From positions 116,831,929-116,895,928 of the forward strand of contig OZ038382.1 of the NCBI GenBank assembly GCA_964036045.1: a DNA stretch of 64,000 nucleotides, written 5' to 3'. The translations under genes and the position numbers were made by a program. Numbering within the stretch: position 1 is the first letter of the stretch; each line of letters begins with the position of its first letter. The stretch is from Eutreptiella sp. 'Long Island Sound 2002'. Its lineage: Eukaryota > Euglenozoa > Euglenophyceae > Eutreptiales > Eutreptiaceae. The notes beneath the pieces were generated by a model. It did no database searches and was not told the origin of the DNA. It saw nothing but the letters and a program-made list of their open reading frames with translations. Shown one piece after another: positions 46,090 to 56,834 of the stretch.

Positions 46090-48290
46090 GGTCCTCCTAG
46101 GCTGCGGGGAGGGCCCTTGCTCCCCCGGAGCTATCCAAGAGGCACTGGCCCTCTTTGCTGCTAGCGGCGGCGACTGCGCCTACCCCCCCGCCCTCCCGCC
46201 GTGGCCGACAACGCCGGAGCGATGACCGGAGGAGACTGCCAGCGGGGGGACACGACGCATCTGCCCACGGCAACGGTCGCGGCAGTAGTAGCAACAATGG
46301 CCGTGGTGGCGAGCTCGACGTTGATATGTCCGGGAGCGGGCGCCGGTACGGCGCCGAGTACGGCCCAGGTGGCGGGTGGCGGTGTGGGCAGCATCGTGAG
46401 CAGCGGCTGCGGCTCTGCCTGCCTGCTGCGCCTTCTATGACGAATGCTCCGACTACTACATGGAGGACAACGACCACCTCTTAGAGAAGGTGGAGGACGG
46501 GGGACCCTTGGTCACAGGGGACATGGACCTTGTGGCCACTCAGAAGTACGTCTACAACAAGTTCTGCTTACAACTCATCGAGACGCTCCAAGAGCTATAC
46601 TTCACGGTGGCCAAGGAGGGCAAGATCGAGGGTCGTTGCTATGTTCCGCGCCCAAACAAGAGCATCCCCGGTTCTTGGGCAACTGCTACTACCACATGGA
46701 GCCTCTGGAGGAGGACATCACCGAGGGGTAGTTTCTGGAGCGGTGCATCACTGCTCCCGCTCCCGCTATGTGTGCCGCCTCTGCGGCTGCCGCGGCCACT
46801 ACTGTCGCCGTTTGTTCGATGGCGACAGGGGTTTGCTTGACCGCCGTCCCTCTCTCTCCGTTGTCGCCCGCGGTCTGCCCGCCGCGGACTCCCTGCGGGT
46901 GGGGTGCCGCGGCGGTGGCCCCTGCTGACTGGGTATTGCCGGCGACTAAGACGCCCGCGGTTTCCCGCTGAGGAGCCCCTGCGGGTGGAGAGCCATACAT
47001 GTGGCTCCTGCTGATTGGGCAATGCTGACGCTGCAGGCCGACCCTCTGCAGCTCTGGGGGCCACCGGAGGCCTATTGGGCAGCCGCGGTCGGCGCAGCGC
47101 ATTGCCAGCGCATTGCTGCTAACCCCGTGGCCCTGACCCAACCAACTGGGTTGGGAGGGGGGTGGAGGAGGTCCTGACCAGCCCCCCCCCCCCCCCCCCG
47201 GGGTTGACTTCCCGACTTTTTCGCTGCCGGACCTGGTGGTCCCCCCCCAGCCCCTGGCGGACATGTGTGAGGAGGGTACTGTTGCCACTGTGGCAGATTT
47301 TCTGGTGGCTGGACCCCGTGCGTGGGCTGGGGGGGGATACCCTGGCTAACCCCCTCCCCCCTCCGCTAGGCAAAGTGCTGCAAGTGGAAGCAGAGGTCCG
47401 CTTTTTGATACAACAGCACAGGGCTGCGTGGCTGGAGCTGGAGTTTTCGAAACTCCAGTGCCGCCTGGAGGCGGTGCCCCGGAGGCCACAGAAACTGCGC
47501 AGGGCCCCCATAACCCCCCTGCAGCCACCAGTGCTGCAACTGCTGCAGGGCACCGCCGGTGCATTGCTGGCAGGCCTGGCCGCCTGCCCGACAGATGCGG
47601 AGCCCAACGGCGGGGCGCTGCCAGAAGATACGGGCCTTCTACGGAAGAGGCCCTCAGGCCTACCTTCTCACCCTACCCCCTAACCTCAGGGCAGGGCAGA
47701 ACAGAGAGCTGGGAAGGGGCAGGGCTTGGAACCCCCCCCCCCCCCCGCTCCACCCCCCTCAAGAAGACGGCAGGGGCAGATCTTAATATACCCCTGCCAG
47801 CTACAGGGTGCCCCAATGGCGGGGCGTCCTGTTGGCTGCCCCCCCCGCCCCCTCTACGGCGGTGATGGGGGAAGACCACAACTTCCCCTTGCCGGGTGGA
47901 CAGGCACATGCCGAGGCGCCGTGGTGGGAACTGGGGGTGCTGAGCAGGGCTTCCACAGGGAAGCCACAGGGGGCAGGGCTCGGGCCAAGGCTCAGGATGA
48001 CAGTGGTAGGGGCGCACGGGGCTTTCCAGGAGGCAGAGGCAATGGGGGGTCCTGCAGCAGACCCGCACTAACGGGAGTGCCCTCCAGGGCGCTGGGACCC
48101 CACCCCATAGGTGGCAGGCACCGTCTCGGCGGCTGCACGGGAGGGCAAGCTCGGAAGTGACTTCGTCTCAAGCGACTCGTCCCTCTGTGCCGCCGCCCAC
48201 TATAAACGGGGGGCGCCCTCACGGGGGGGGGGGGAGGTGGCGGAACTCTAAGATTGGCCCTTCCCCCCAGCCCCTCGACCTCTGTGCATA
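46090..48290 (+). pseudogene. GC-rich degenerate coding region
   Basis: About 2.2 kb of very GC-rich DNA with many open frames on both strands, mostly compositional. Some plus-strand segments read as normal protein: DECSDYYMEDNDHLLEKVED and QKYVYNKFCLQLIETLQELY (46440-46640), then PLADMCEEGTVATVADFLV (about 47250) and GKVLQVEAEVRFLIQQHRAA with LELEFSKLQCRLEAV (about 47370-47470). They lie in different frames, separated by G/C runs (for example 47181-47199). Best read as a relic of one plus-strand gene. Family unknown. Confidence 0.35.
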
Positions 48291-48361
48291 GGCTCATGGA
48301 CAGTAAAAGCGCAATACCATATTTATGTGTTTTTCACCCTATTTGCGTATTGGCGTGGGGG

Positions 48362-48800
48362 ACCATGAGCAGCGGATACTGGGCTCACACATGCCCCCGT
48401 GACACAGGCATATGGTCATAGCCACAACTCACAGTACATTGTTTTGCCTTGCTGCACTGCAGCGCAAACCAGACCAGTGTGGGGGGGTTCTCCCAAGGGT
48501 GTGTGTGTTGGGGGGGGGGGTCTCCCAAGGGATTGGTACACAATCTGCTTATGCAGTTTTTCACGTTGGGTACCTCAAAAATTGAAGTTTCCCAAACTTA
48601 TTTTTTTGATATTGTGATAACCTAAAATGACCATCCAAGGTATGTAAAGTATGTTTCAGGCTGTATTTATGTGGTTTTTACAGGTTTTGGGTGTGTATGT
48701 CACCTGGGTGTGCATTGCTCAGGGTAGGTTCTCTGCGAGGTGGACTTGCTGAAGGCAATAGAATTTACCCTCGGCACCTAGTGTTTCCTTATGCCTTTTT
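48362..48800. repeat. Duplicated block shared with 50.5-50.8 kb
   Basis: CATGAGCAGCGGATACTGGG and GCCCCCGTGACACAGGCATA (48365-48415) match 50547-50598, and CGGCACCTAGTGTTTCC (48772-48788) matches 50717-50733. Between them here lies a copy of the dispersed 165-bp repeat (48535-48690). The two blocks appear to be copies of one larger element. Confidence 0.7.
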
Positions 48801-49087
48801 GTCAAAATGACGGGGGGACTGCAAGGGGGGGGGTATTACAAGGGGGGGGTATTACAAGGGGGGGGGATTGCAAGCACACCACCTGTCTTGCTAGGATTTG
48901 TTTTATGGGTGCCGATAATTCCCAAAGGCTTCTGGGTAGTTGCTGTTCTTTCCTGAAGGCCTCTTGATGGTTGCAATTATCACTAGGAGGGTCCCAAGAT
49001 GCACCCAAAGTTTGCACAGCGCCAGCACAGCGCACACACTGTGGCAAGAGCGCCCTCCAAGAGGGGTGAACTATGATGATTGGTGCA

Positions 49088-49748
49088 TCACATCTGACAG
49101 TGATGGTAGAATCCAGGAAGAATGAGAGCAGCACAGAACATACTCAGAGCCTGTAAGCCCCAAACATTGTCACTAAAAAAGCCGAACACGATGGCTAAAA
49201 CATCTTCACTAAGACCGCCAACAGAACTGTTGCTCCATGGGGCCATAAAAATGCCCTGGACAAAAAAGCGACAGACTCTTGGTTCCGATATCAACCATCC
49301 AAAGTGCATGGACACATGCACATGCACAGAGACTGCAGAGATGTTTTTGCATTGATCCAGACCGAACCTTGCTTCCACAAAGCAAAGATCATCATCACTG
49401 CGGGTGACTTCAGTGACGATAAAAACAGGAAGTTCACAACCCACAGCCATGAAAATCCAGGCACACTTGCTGCAGGTAATGTAAACCCTTGCCCAGCTGC
49501 AGAATGTCCTGCATCAAAATGGGCCAGCCCATGAAACAATACTCTAGCCCGGGTGACCAACTACATGGGGTCTCCATCTGAAGGCAACATGAACCATTCA
49601 CAGAGACACTTGAGTTCCCACAGAATGGTCCTTTTTGTTTTTCATCTATTGGATGACATCCCTCTGAAAGAGAGGAGGAATCATGGCAAAATTGTGGGCT
49701 GTAATGATCCAACATGTTAGTCTGTAAGGGATGGTTAGCCATGCCCAT
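49088..49748 (-). CDS. Minus-strand gene, two exons, unknown family
   Basis: Frame 49434-49748 reads LDHYSPQFCHDSSSLSEGC, then LEYCFMGWPILMQDILQLGK. Frame 49088-49450 reads MAVGCELPVFIVTEVTRSDD, LCFVEARFGLDQCKNISAV, then GLSEDVLAIVFGFFSDNVW to TGA at 49088. A short intron around 49470-49490 (GTTTACATTACCTGCAG) could join them. Both parts look like real protein with no internal stop. The C-terminal half is hydrophobic with repeated F/V/A. No domain recognised. Convergent or overlapping genes were not seen. Confidence 0.4.
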
Positions 49749-50224
49749 GGGCCGTGTGTGGCAGGTGGTGTGTGCCTTGCTTAAAACGAGCCACCTGTAA
49801 CCACATTGTGGTGGGCTGGTACACAGACATGGTTGCCTGGCGCTTTTGGCTTGCTCGTAGTGCTTATGTCATCTCGGGGTGCGCGCAAACAAGGCCCGTG
49901 TCTAAGCAACACCTGTTGTTGTTCCCGCAACTTCTGAAACTTTTAGTGTTGTGCGGACACATGGGGGGAGGGTACCATGACCACCCATAGCATCTCAGTC
50001 AGGCCTTGTATGCTGACTATAATATTGGGAGAATATTTGCCCAGTGCACTCAGTGCGCTACTTTTGTGTCAACTATCCCAGCTTTAACCCGCAGATTTAC
50101 CCTCCCCAAGAGAAGGCCCCCATCACAATGTAGACCAGAGTGGACTGCACACCTTCCCTTACAAAGCATGCCGCATAACAAACAAACAAATCAGCTGAAT
50201 TCAATATCAACACATGTCACTTCT

Positions 50225-50400
50225 TATGTCCCTAACAAACAGCGTTATCCCACAAGTGTGGGCGACAATACTTTCAGCACAGTACTGCTCCTTGCACTGA
50301 GCACAGACTGTGATAGTGGAGCGCTTTTGACAACACAAAGCACACACCTCTGCCTCAGCCTCTCCCTCATCTTGCGTGGCGGCTGAGTTGTTTTTCTCAG
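50225..50400 (-). CDS. C-terminal zinc-finger exon
   Basis: Minus frame reading EAEAEVCALCCQKRSTITVC, then AQCKEQYCAESIVAHTCG and ending LFVRDIRSDMC at a TGA near 50218. The pattern C-x2-C-x9-C-x2-C-x4-C with a later H-x-C resembles a small cross-braced zinc finger at the extreme C-terminus. The upstream exon is not identified. Confidence 0.4.
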
Positions 50401-51000
50401 TCAGAAGGGATATGGCCTAACGTGTGCATGTTTAGACTGCAAAAGACAATGGAACCCCTCTCCCACGCGTTCACAGTGTCACAAGCTGCTGTGATACCCT
50501 CCCCCCCTTGAAATCTCCCCCCTGTTGGGTCGGTTCCCCCTAGGGCCATGAGGCAACGGATACTGGGCTCGCATACGCCCCCGTGTCACAGGCGCATGGT
50601 CATCACCACATAGTACCACCCTGGGGGGGGGGGGGGGGGGCACACCACAAATCTGTACCACAGTATCACAGTGTAAATCAGCTTCAGCGCCTTTGGCGCC
50701 TTGTAAAATTTTCTTCGGCACCTAGTATTTCCTTTGCTTTCTGGGCCAAAGTGACGGTTCCCCCCCCTGGGGCGGGGGGAGGGGGGGGATTTCATGGGGG
50801 GTGAGATTTCAAAGGGGGGGGTGAGGGTACCACCTTACACCTACCACATTCTTGTTACGGCTACCTTTGTTCTACTTTGAGAGGGGGGGGGGGGGCAGTG
50901 GTGGTATTTATGTCCGGTCAGACAGAAACACACAGTTTGGGGTTTTTGTCAGTGGCAGACTCAGCTTCAACCAGTGGGGGAGGACAGGTTACCCCAGAAT

Positions 51001-51070
51001 AAGCAGTGGCCGAATGGTAATGCAGCCGACCGCAGACTTTTTCGCCGCCGGTTCGAACCCCGGTCAGGCG
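51001..51070 (+). tRNA. tRNA-like sequence (pseudogene or SINE head)
   Basis: Box A TGGCCGAATGG (51007-51017) and a perfect box B GGTTCGAACCC (51050-51060) at tRNA-like spacing. The anticodon arm is disordered (GACTTTTTCG) and the T-arm has an extra C, so a functional tRNA is unlikely. Paired with an inverted relative at 51100-51172. Confidence 0.55.
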
Positions 51071-51099
51071 AACATTGCGGCGGCGCCGCCGATGAGAGT

Positions 51100-51172
51100 C
51101 GACGGGCAAGGAATCGAACCGCCGACCAAAAAATCTGCACCCGGCTGCGTTACCCTTCAGCCGTGGCTTGTT
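51100..51172 (-). tRNA. tRNA-like sequence, inverted relative
   Basis: On the minus strand: GGCTGAAGGGTAACGCAGCC (box A region), GTGCAGATTTTTTGG where the anticodon arm should be, and box B GGTTCGATTCC (51110-51120). It shares the unusual T-run anticodon region with the plus copy, so both derive from one ancestor. Confidence 0.5.
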
Positions 51173-51668
51173 GCGAGAGTGCTGCGCATCCCCACTGCTT
51201 GGAGCCTTCTGACCACAAATATCATGCCTTGGGATGATATTTGGGATGATAACCTTGGGTTATTCTACGCGAATGACCCCAAAACAGGGGGTATACGACG
51301 CGCGCGCCTGCGCTTGATCTAACAACCTCTGCTCGAGGTGATTGGTACTTTACCAAGGGTTCTGTCACAGGAGCCCCATTGCCAGAACCCCCCCCCCCTT
51401 CCTTCGGGGACTCCCACGACCCCCCCCCCCCCGCGCAAGCCAATTTTCCCCTCGCCCAGGGGGGGGGGGGGGGCAACTCCTCGGTTTTGGACGCCAGTTA
51501 CCCCCCTGCCCACTAACCATTGGCCGAGCCTCCCTGGGGGGCGCAAGCAGGTCATAAAGCGCTCCACACATGCACGTCCTGGTATGCATATGCAGCAATG
51601 TTCGGCAGTTCAATCACATCTTCGCATGTGTTCTAATGAACAACAACTTTTCACTTCTGTATTTTCCC

Positions 51669-52350
51669 GCGGTGGGGATGATGCACCTGCTGGCTGCCCC
51701 TGCGGTCGCCGCGGCGAAGGCGGGCACGAAGGCGGCGCCAAGGCCGGCCCCGAAGAAAGGCATCGACACACCGTACGGCAGTTACTCTAACATCCGTGTG
51801 GTGGTTGCGCACTGGCAAAGGGCTCAGGTTGGCGGATGTCTGGGTCCCATGTCGCGACTCCGTGCTGGCGACTGTGGCCCAGCTCACGCATCACCGCTCG
51901 GCCATGGTCAAGAGTGAAATGCAGGCCCGACTGGACAACCTGCATGCGTAGTATGGGGTGTGCGGACAGTTTATCGTCCCACCCCACACATAGGGACATG
52001 CTGCATGCGAGGGACGGTGGTCTCCCCACTATGCAAACCATGCGACGGTGGCGGCAGAAAGTCACCCGCCGGGTGAATCCCGCACTTCCCTGCACATTCT
52101 GTGGGGCGCCGGAGGAAGACACCGGCCACATGCGCATCGTCTGCGAACGAGATGAGGTGAGGGCACGGTTGATGTGTGCAAAGGTCGAGGAGTTCACGGC
52201 ATTTCTGCCACTTGCCGACGGGGCCATGGAGTTCATGTCGTGGAAGGAGCATGGGTGCAAGTGGACGGAGAGCCAGATGGCACGGGTGGTCCCGGGTGAT
52301 CTTGGGCGGCTCTTTGCGATGGTGCGGCTGCCTCGTCCCGGGGCCTAGCG
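51669..52350 (+). pseudogene. LINE ORF2 C-terminal fragment with zinc motif
   Basis: Plus-strand frames, shifted several times: an Ala/Lys-rich segment (VAAAKAGTKAAPRPAPKKG), then LADVWVPCRDSVLATVAQL, then THRDMLHARDGGLPTMQTM and LPCTFCGAPEEDTGHMRIVC. The last has the C-x2-C...H-x4-C layout found after the reverse transcriptase in many non-LTR retrotransposons (CxxCG..ED..H....C). The frame runs on to about 52348. No RT catalytic motif is visible upstream, so the element is 5'-truncated. Confidence 0.5.
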
Positions 52351-52365
52351 AAGGCCAAGCTGTTC

Positions 52366-53690
52366 TTGGAGGACATGATCTTGTTGGGCAAAGATGGTTA
52401 CGCCCGGAGAAATCATCGCCTCACAAGGATCATGCTGCTGCCGCCGGGAGATCGGCCGAGATTGACGTACTCCTTCCTCCGAGGAGACACGCCATTTTGC
52501 CCGCCCGCTGGCAGGGTCCGGCAGCTGCCCCCGGGGAACCCCTTCGACGGCCTACCGGGCTCCGCTGCATGCCTTGCTGGTATGACAATCGTACATTAGG
52601 TACGATGAGGCCATGTTCATGTTTCCCCATTGGATGGCGGCTGCAGCGTAGGCCTTCAGTGCGTGGCTCGAGTCTTGGGTGACCCGGGACTTCGCCTCGT
52701 TCCGCGCACGGTCCAGAGAAGTGTCTGCGCAGTCGTGGGCCACCATCCGCGGTACCATGGTGCGTGACTCGGATGGCCACTACGAGCCGTGGCTCAAAGT
52801 GTTTGTGGGCCTTGGTGGAGTTGGGAATGTCATGGACAGGCAATGTGGTGTGCTACCGGTCTTCCAACAGCCGTTGTGCTCTCTTGAGAACCTAAGGGTG
52901 GCCATAGCGTTGGACATTGGGGAATTGTGGCTGTATGATCGGCGGCTGCGGAGGGTCATCCCGGTGCCGGGGTGGCAAGGGTGCCCGGCGGTCCTGGTAG
53001 GGCCTAAGCAACTTGCGCCGGTCCACGGGGACGATGCATCTGGTCGTGTGGCGGCGGTGCTGCTGTCGCTGCCAGATGGGGATGGCAAAGCGTGGGCGGA
53101 AGCCTGTCTCACATTGGATCCTTTGCATGTGCAGCCGGTGGTGGAGCCCAGTCAGGTGGGCAACGGTTGGTGCTAGCATCAGCGGAGTGCCCCGCTCGTG
53201 CAGACGTGGATGTCCTCGTGGATGTCATGCAGCACTACGGGTGGCGGCTGCTAGCGGGGGGCAAACCGCTTCTCCAGGCAGTGCGGTGGCCCATATTGCT
53301 TGATTGCCTCTCGAGTGGATCCGGCGGGCAGCAAGATCTTGCCCCAGCGGCATCGTGGGACCAGGCGCCGAGGAGCCTGCTCAGTAGTGCCACCACTCGT
53401 GCCTTGGTGAATGCGCTACACCGCTGCCACACAGCCTGTAATGATGTCTAGCAGGACCTGTGGTCTCAGCGTTGTGAAGGCTGCCGTGTCCCCTCCCGGT
53501 TGATATTTCCGCTTGTTTGCGGCAGATGTGGCGTCACGGCGCTGGTGCGGGTGCACCTGGGCGCCTCTGTCCCTTTGTGTGAGCCTTGTCGTGAGAGGGC
53601 TGGCAGGCGGTGGCACAAAAGCATTGTGGGCGCTACGGCACTCGGGACACATGTCCTCGAGCGCGTGGAAGGTGATGCGGCGTAACTTGC
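52366..53690 (+). pseudogene. Downstream part of the LINE-like gene, unknown domain
   Basis: Plus frames: LGKDGYARRNHRLTRIMLLP (52380), then 52679-53176 unbroken (DFASFRARSREVSAQSWATI, ENLRVAIALDIGELWLYDRR, VAAVLLSLPDGDGKAWAE). After that comes 53092-53451 (DVDVLVDVMQHYGWRLLAGG) and a last frame with RCEGCRVPS, FPLVCGRCGVTALVRVHLGA and LCEPCRERAG. That last part has three CxxC pairs, a zinc-ribbon-like end, and stops at 53683. I do not recognise the 52.7-53.4 kb domain. It may be the 3' end of the LINE or a separate gene. Confidence 0.4.
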
Positions 53691-54500
53691 GGGAAGTGCA
53701 AGTGGATGGGTTGCGCTACCCTCATGGTCCCTCCGTGCCGTGATTCCCTTACTTCTATGGTGGGCGGCACTGGATGGTGACTCCCGGGTCCTATGGCCGT
53801 GGCATCACATGGGCGGCCTAGCGACGCAATGAGAGGACGGCGGGGTGTTTGTACGACAAAATGTGGGTGCCTAGGTGGAGCGCATACTGGTCACTGTTAG
53901 AGTGGTTGTTAGTGCACGTGCAAAAGAGATAGTGTAATGGACGTGGCCTCGTCCGGGCCTATGCGTGCGGCAACGCCGGGTGTGATATGACAGCCATCGT
54001 GACGTGGCAGGTTGTGCCGGTCTGATAGTGCGCGGTACCAGCCCCGCATGGACAAGTGGAACGCAGTATAGCTACGCCCGCCTGCCCCGGGTCGCCAACT
54101 ACAAAAGTGAGGTGTCATGGGTCGTCCCAACCAGGGTAATAAGGCCCAAACCCATGTAGGGCATTCCCATGGCACCGGGCTCTGTACCGGCGGCTTGGCT
54201 ACGGCAGTCACGGGGGTTTGTCCTCGGGTTACTCCGGGACATTATATGACCGGGCACACGTCCTCATGCCGGCAAAGCCGGTGTTGGCAAAGAGCTGTGA
54301 AGGGCAGCTGTGTGAACCAGGCTTTGTGTGGGGCCACAGCAGCGTGGAAGGCCACACCAGAGACGAAGAGATGATGCGTATAGCTAATGGCTGATAGGTG
54401 GGGAATGATGTTGGCCGGAGGACTCAGTGCGGGCTTTATGGGCTTTGAGGGGTGTACGTACGTGGAGTGTGGGGGGAAGGCACAACCGCTATGGGGGTGC
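53690..54500. other. Intergenic, no gene recognised
   Basis: Short conflicting frames only; no domain, tRNA or element ends recognised. Confidence 0.35.
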
Positions 54501-54855
54501 CCCTTGAGCCTAGGAACAACTCAAGGAGGTATTGGGGCTGCCCATGTGCCCCGGGAGAAACTTCGTGGGGGTGTAGGGGTGTCCCCTGACCCCACGACCA
54601 ACCCAAGGAGGTATCAAGGACGCCGACCGGCCCCAAGGAGAAAATCAGCGGGGGTATGAGGGTGTCACCTTACCCCACGACCAACCCAAGGAGGTATCCG
54701 GGCCGCCAACCGGCCGCAAGGAGAAAATCATCGGGGGTATGGGGGTGACCCCTGACCCCACGACCAACCTCGGGAGGTATGGGAGCCTCCCACGGGCCCC
54801 GGAAGAAAATCAGTGCGAGTACCGGGGTGTCCCCTGACCCCTAGGACAACTCATG
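54500..54855. repeat. 83-bp tandem repeat, about four copies
   Basis: The phrase ACCAACCCAAGGAGGTAT starts at 54597 and 54680, with variants at 54514 and 54763 and a partial at about 54845, a period of 82-83 bp. Each unit also has GAGAAAATCANNGGGGGTAT and GGGGTGTCCCCTGACCCC. Confidence 0.9.
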
Positions 54856-54859
54856 CATA

Positions 54860-55640
54860 TACTCATATACTATAACACGAGGGTCTACAGGCGGGATGCG
54901 GGCCACCCCGCGGCATGAGAGGCACAACTCGTGAATATCGCTGGTTGGGACACGGGCTGGTGGTTGCCGTAGCTTGGTAGGGGTAACCACTAGAGGTTCG
55001 CCCCGGGAGGTGGTAACGAAGATTGCGTCGTGTGGCCCGCATAGAATGCCTTGATGCCTACCCTTGACCCTTGCCTGTGTTGATTGGCCAGCTCCCGTGG
55101 GTGTGCCATCTCTGCCATGACAGTGACTAGGCCGCAGGTTCGGCGGCCACTTACGACGTGGCATGCCTACTTATAGCATTGGCCTTTGCCTCACCCCCTG
55201 GACGTCTCATACAGATGTTCTGTACAATGGGCGAGCACAGGCCACACTTGACACACCACCCTGCTTGCCATGCCACGCCACCTTACTGCCACTCGCATTG
55301 TCCCGTGCGCCGGACTGCCACATCTACCACACAAGACATATATCGTTCCTCACCACTGCCGACACTACCAAGCCTTCGGCACCCATTGTCTACTGCCACC
55401 ACCTTTGCCATGCACCGCGTGCCGCACACACCACCATCGTGCCTCGCCGGGCCACAGATAGCCGCGTTCTCCCCCGACCCGTGCGCCTAACGCATTGCAA
55501 CGTCCACCGCCACCGCCTCCGTCGCCGTGCCACCGGACATGTGTACAGAGGTCAAGCGGTTAGGCTATGTACATGCCCGCGAGCATAGTCCCTTTAGTTC
55601 TCTTGAGGGGGCAAGGGATGCCCCAGTACCCCCTCTGAGT
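54860..55640. other. Intergenic, C/A-rich
   Basis: No supported gene. From about 55240 to 55540 the plus strand is rich in CCAC and CACC words (Pro/His/Thr in all plus frames). Confidence 0.35.
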
Positions 55641-55643
55641 TGT

Positions 55644-55741
55644 TCAAACCGGCTGTCGTTCGCAGGGCAGACAAATGCAGCAACAAAAGCAAGCACAGGA
55701 CGAACAGGCATTGCATTCCACATGCAGACCAAGCTGCCAAC
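55644..55741. repeat. 98-bp direct repeat, outer copy
   Basis: Begins TCAAACCGGCTGTCGTTCGC and ends CAGACCAAGCTGCCAAC. It recurs at 55970-56067 with one or two changes, 326 bp apart, on either side of the left inverted repeat of the YR retroelement. Confidence 0.95.
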
Positions 55742-55822
55742 GTCAAATATCCCAGACTGCCTCGGTGCAACGCTCCGTGCCAGTGTACGCACGGAAAAGA
55801 CAAAATCTCCGGGTGGGTGGGC

Positions 55823-55966
55823 GGGCCTGTCTGCTCATGTAAAAATGAAAAACAGACTGCACAGTGCAAAGGGAGCAACCTGCAGTTCGTAACCATGGTC
55901 AACACACATAATGCTGTTGTCCCTGCAACCGACAGCCTCCATGAGAACTTCAATACAGCGTACAGG
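55823..55966. repeat. YR retroelement, left 144-bp inverted repeat
   Basis: The reverse complement matches 60946-61089 with about a dozen changes. Shared landmarks: GGGCCTGTCTGCTCATGTAA, AAACAGACTGCACAGTGCAA, GACAGCCTCCAT and ACTTCAATACA. Inverted termini and a nearby direct repeat are typical of DIRS-type elements. Confidence 0.92.
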
Positions 55967-55969
55967 CCC

Positions 55970-56067
55970 TCAAACCGGCTGTCGTTCGCAGGGCACACAA
56001 ATGCAGCAACAAAAGCAAGCACAGGACGAACAGGCATTGCATTCCACATGCAGACCAAGCTGCCAAC
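55970..56067. repeat. 98-bp direct repeat, inner copy
   Basis: Second copy of 55644-55741, immediately inside the left inverted repeat and just 3' of the RNase H stop codon at 56091. Confidence 0.95.
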
Positions 56068-56090
56068 CCTTATACGAGCGAATGCGAGGA

Positions 56091-56831
56091 TCAACGCAAA
56101 TGCCAAGCAAACCTCGGGAGAAATTCAAGCCAAGTAAAATGATTCGGCTTACCTTTCCAAGCTGCCTGCCGGCGCTTAACACTGTCAGTAACATCACTGT
56201 GCGTGCGAAAGGATCCTAGCCTACTAGGCGGGTCGGTAGGATTCAAACCCGTGCTTACCTTGAAAACACCCATAGGGCGATCATTCCAGCTCCTGAGCCA
56301 GAACAGCTGTCGAAGAAGTCGCTGCTGGCTACGCAAAAAAATACCCCCGCGCATACATAAAATCTGTGCCCTACCAACGTCCCTGTCAGTGGCAATTACA
56401 ACATAAGGCAAGCGCATATAGCAACCCAAGCGCAGCGCATAAACTGCCGCATACAGTTCTGCCTGCTGTAAAGTACCGATCCACTTAGGCGCCTTACGGC
56501 TGAGCCATCGCCGGCCCTCCCTGACAATCCCAATCCTGTACCTGCCCGTCTTACTTCGCTCTACGGCGTCAGTGAAAAAGACACACTGTGCCGCTGGAAT
56601 CTGAGGCAACCAAGGCCAAGGGGCAAAGCACTGCGGGGACAGGGCAAAGGCAATGGCAGTCATCAGTGCCCTACGCATGCCCTTACGAAAATCACAAAAA
56701 TCGCTCAACTTCCAACAGTGACCCCCTGCAACAAAAGGGGCCAGCCCAGCATTGGGCCTCACAGCCCACTCAAGCTTGCCTAACAGCCGCGCAGCCATCC
56801 GCGCGCTCAGCCCGTTCTGGACAATGCCCAA
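56091..56831 (-). CDS. RNase H domain of the YR retroelement
   Basis: Minus frame in phase with the RT end, separated from it by one TAG at 56835. It opens with ARLLGKLEWAVRPNAGLAPF, a connection region typical of DIRS/gypsy-type pol. Then come the RNase H acidic residues in order: FFTDAVERSKTGRYRIGIV (D), AELYAAVYALRLG (E), VVIATDRDVGRAQ (D) and NPTDPPSRLG (D). RNase H degrades the RNA strand during reverse transcription. The frame ends FAWHLR at TGA, 56091. All key acidic residues appear present. Confidence 0.8.
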   Translation of the reverse strand: MGIVQNGLSARMAARLLGKLEWAVRPNAGLAPFVAGGHCWKLSDFCDFRKGMRRALMTAIAFALSPQCFAPWPWLPQIPAAQCVFFTDAVERSKTGRYRIGIVREGRRWLSRKAPKWIGTLQQAELYAAVYALRLGCYMRLPYVVIATDRDVGRAQILCMRGGIFLRSQQRLLRQLFWLRSWNDRPMGVFKVSTGLNPTDPPSRLGSFRTHSDVTDSVKRRQAAWKGKPNHFTWLEFLPRFAWHLR

Positions 56832-56834
56832 AAG

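Noticed and set aside
46090-48290. Many long overlapping frames on both strands as separate genes
   Set aside because: Very high GC content removes stop codons by chance; only a few segments have protein-like composition, and they are reported as one relic.
51001-51070. Functional tRNA gene
   Set aside because: No stable anticodon stem, a T run in its place and a disturbed T-arm.
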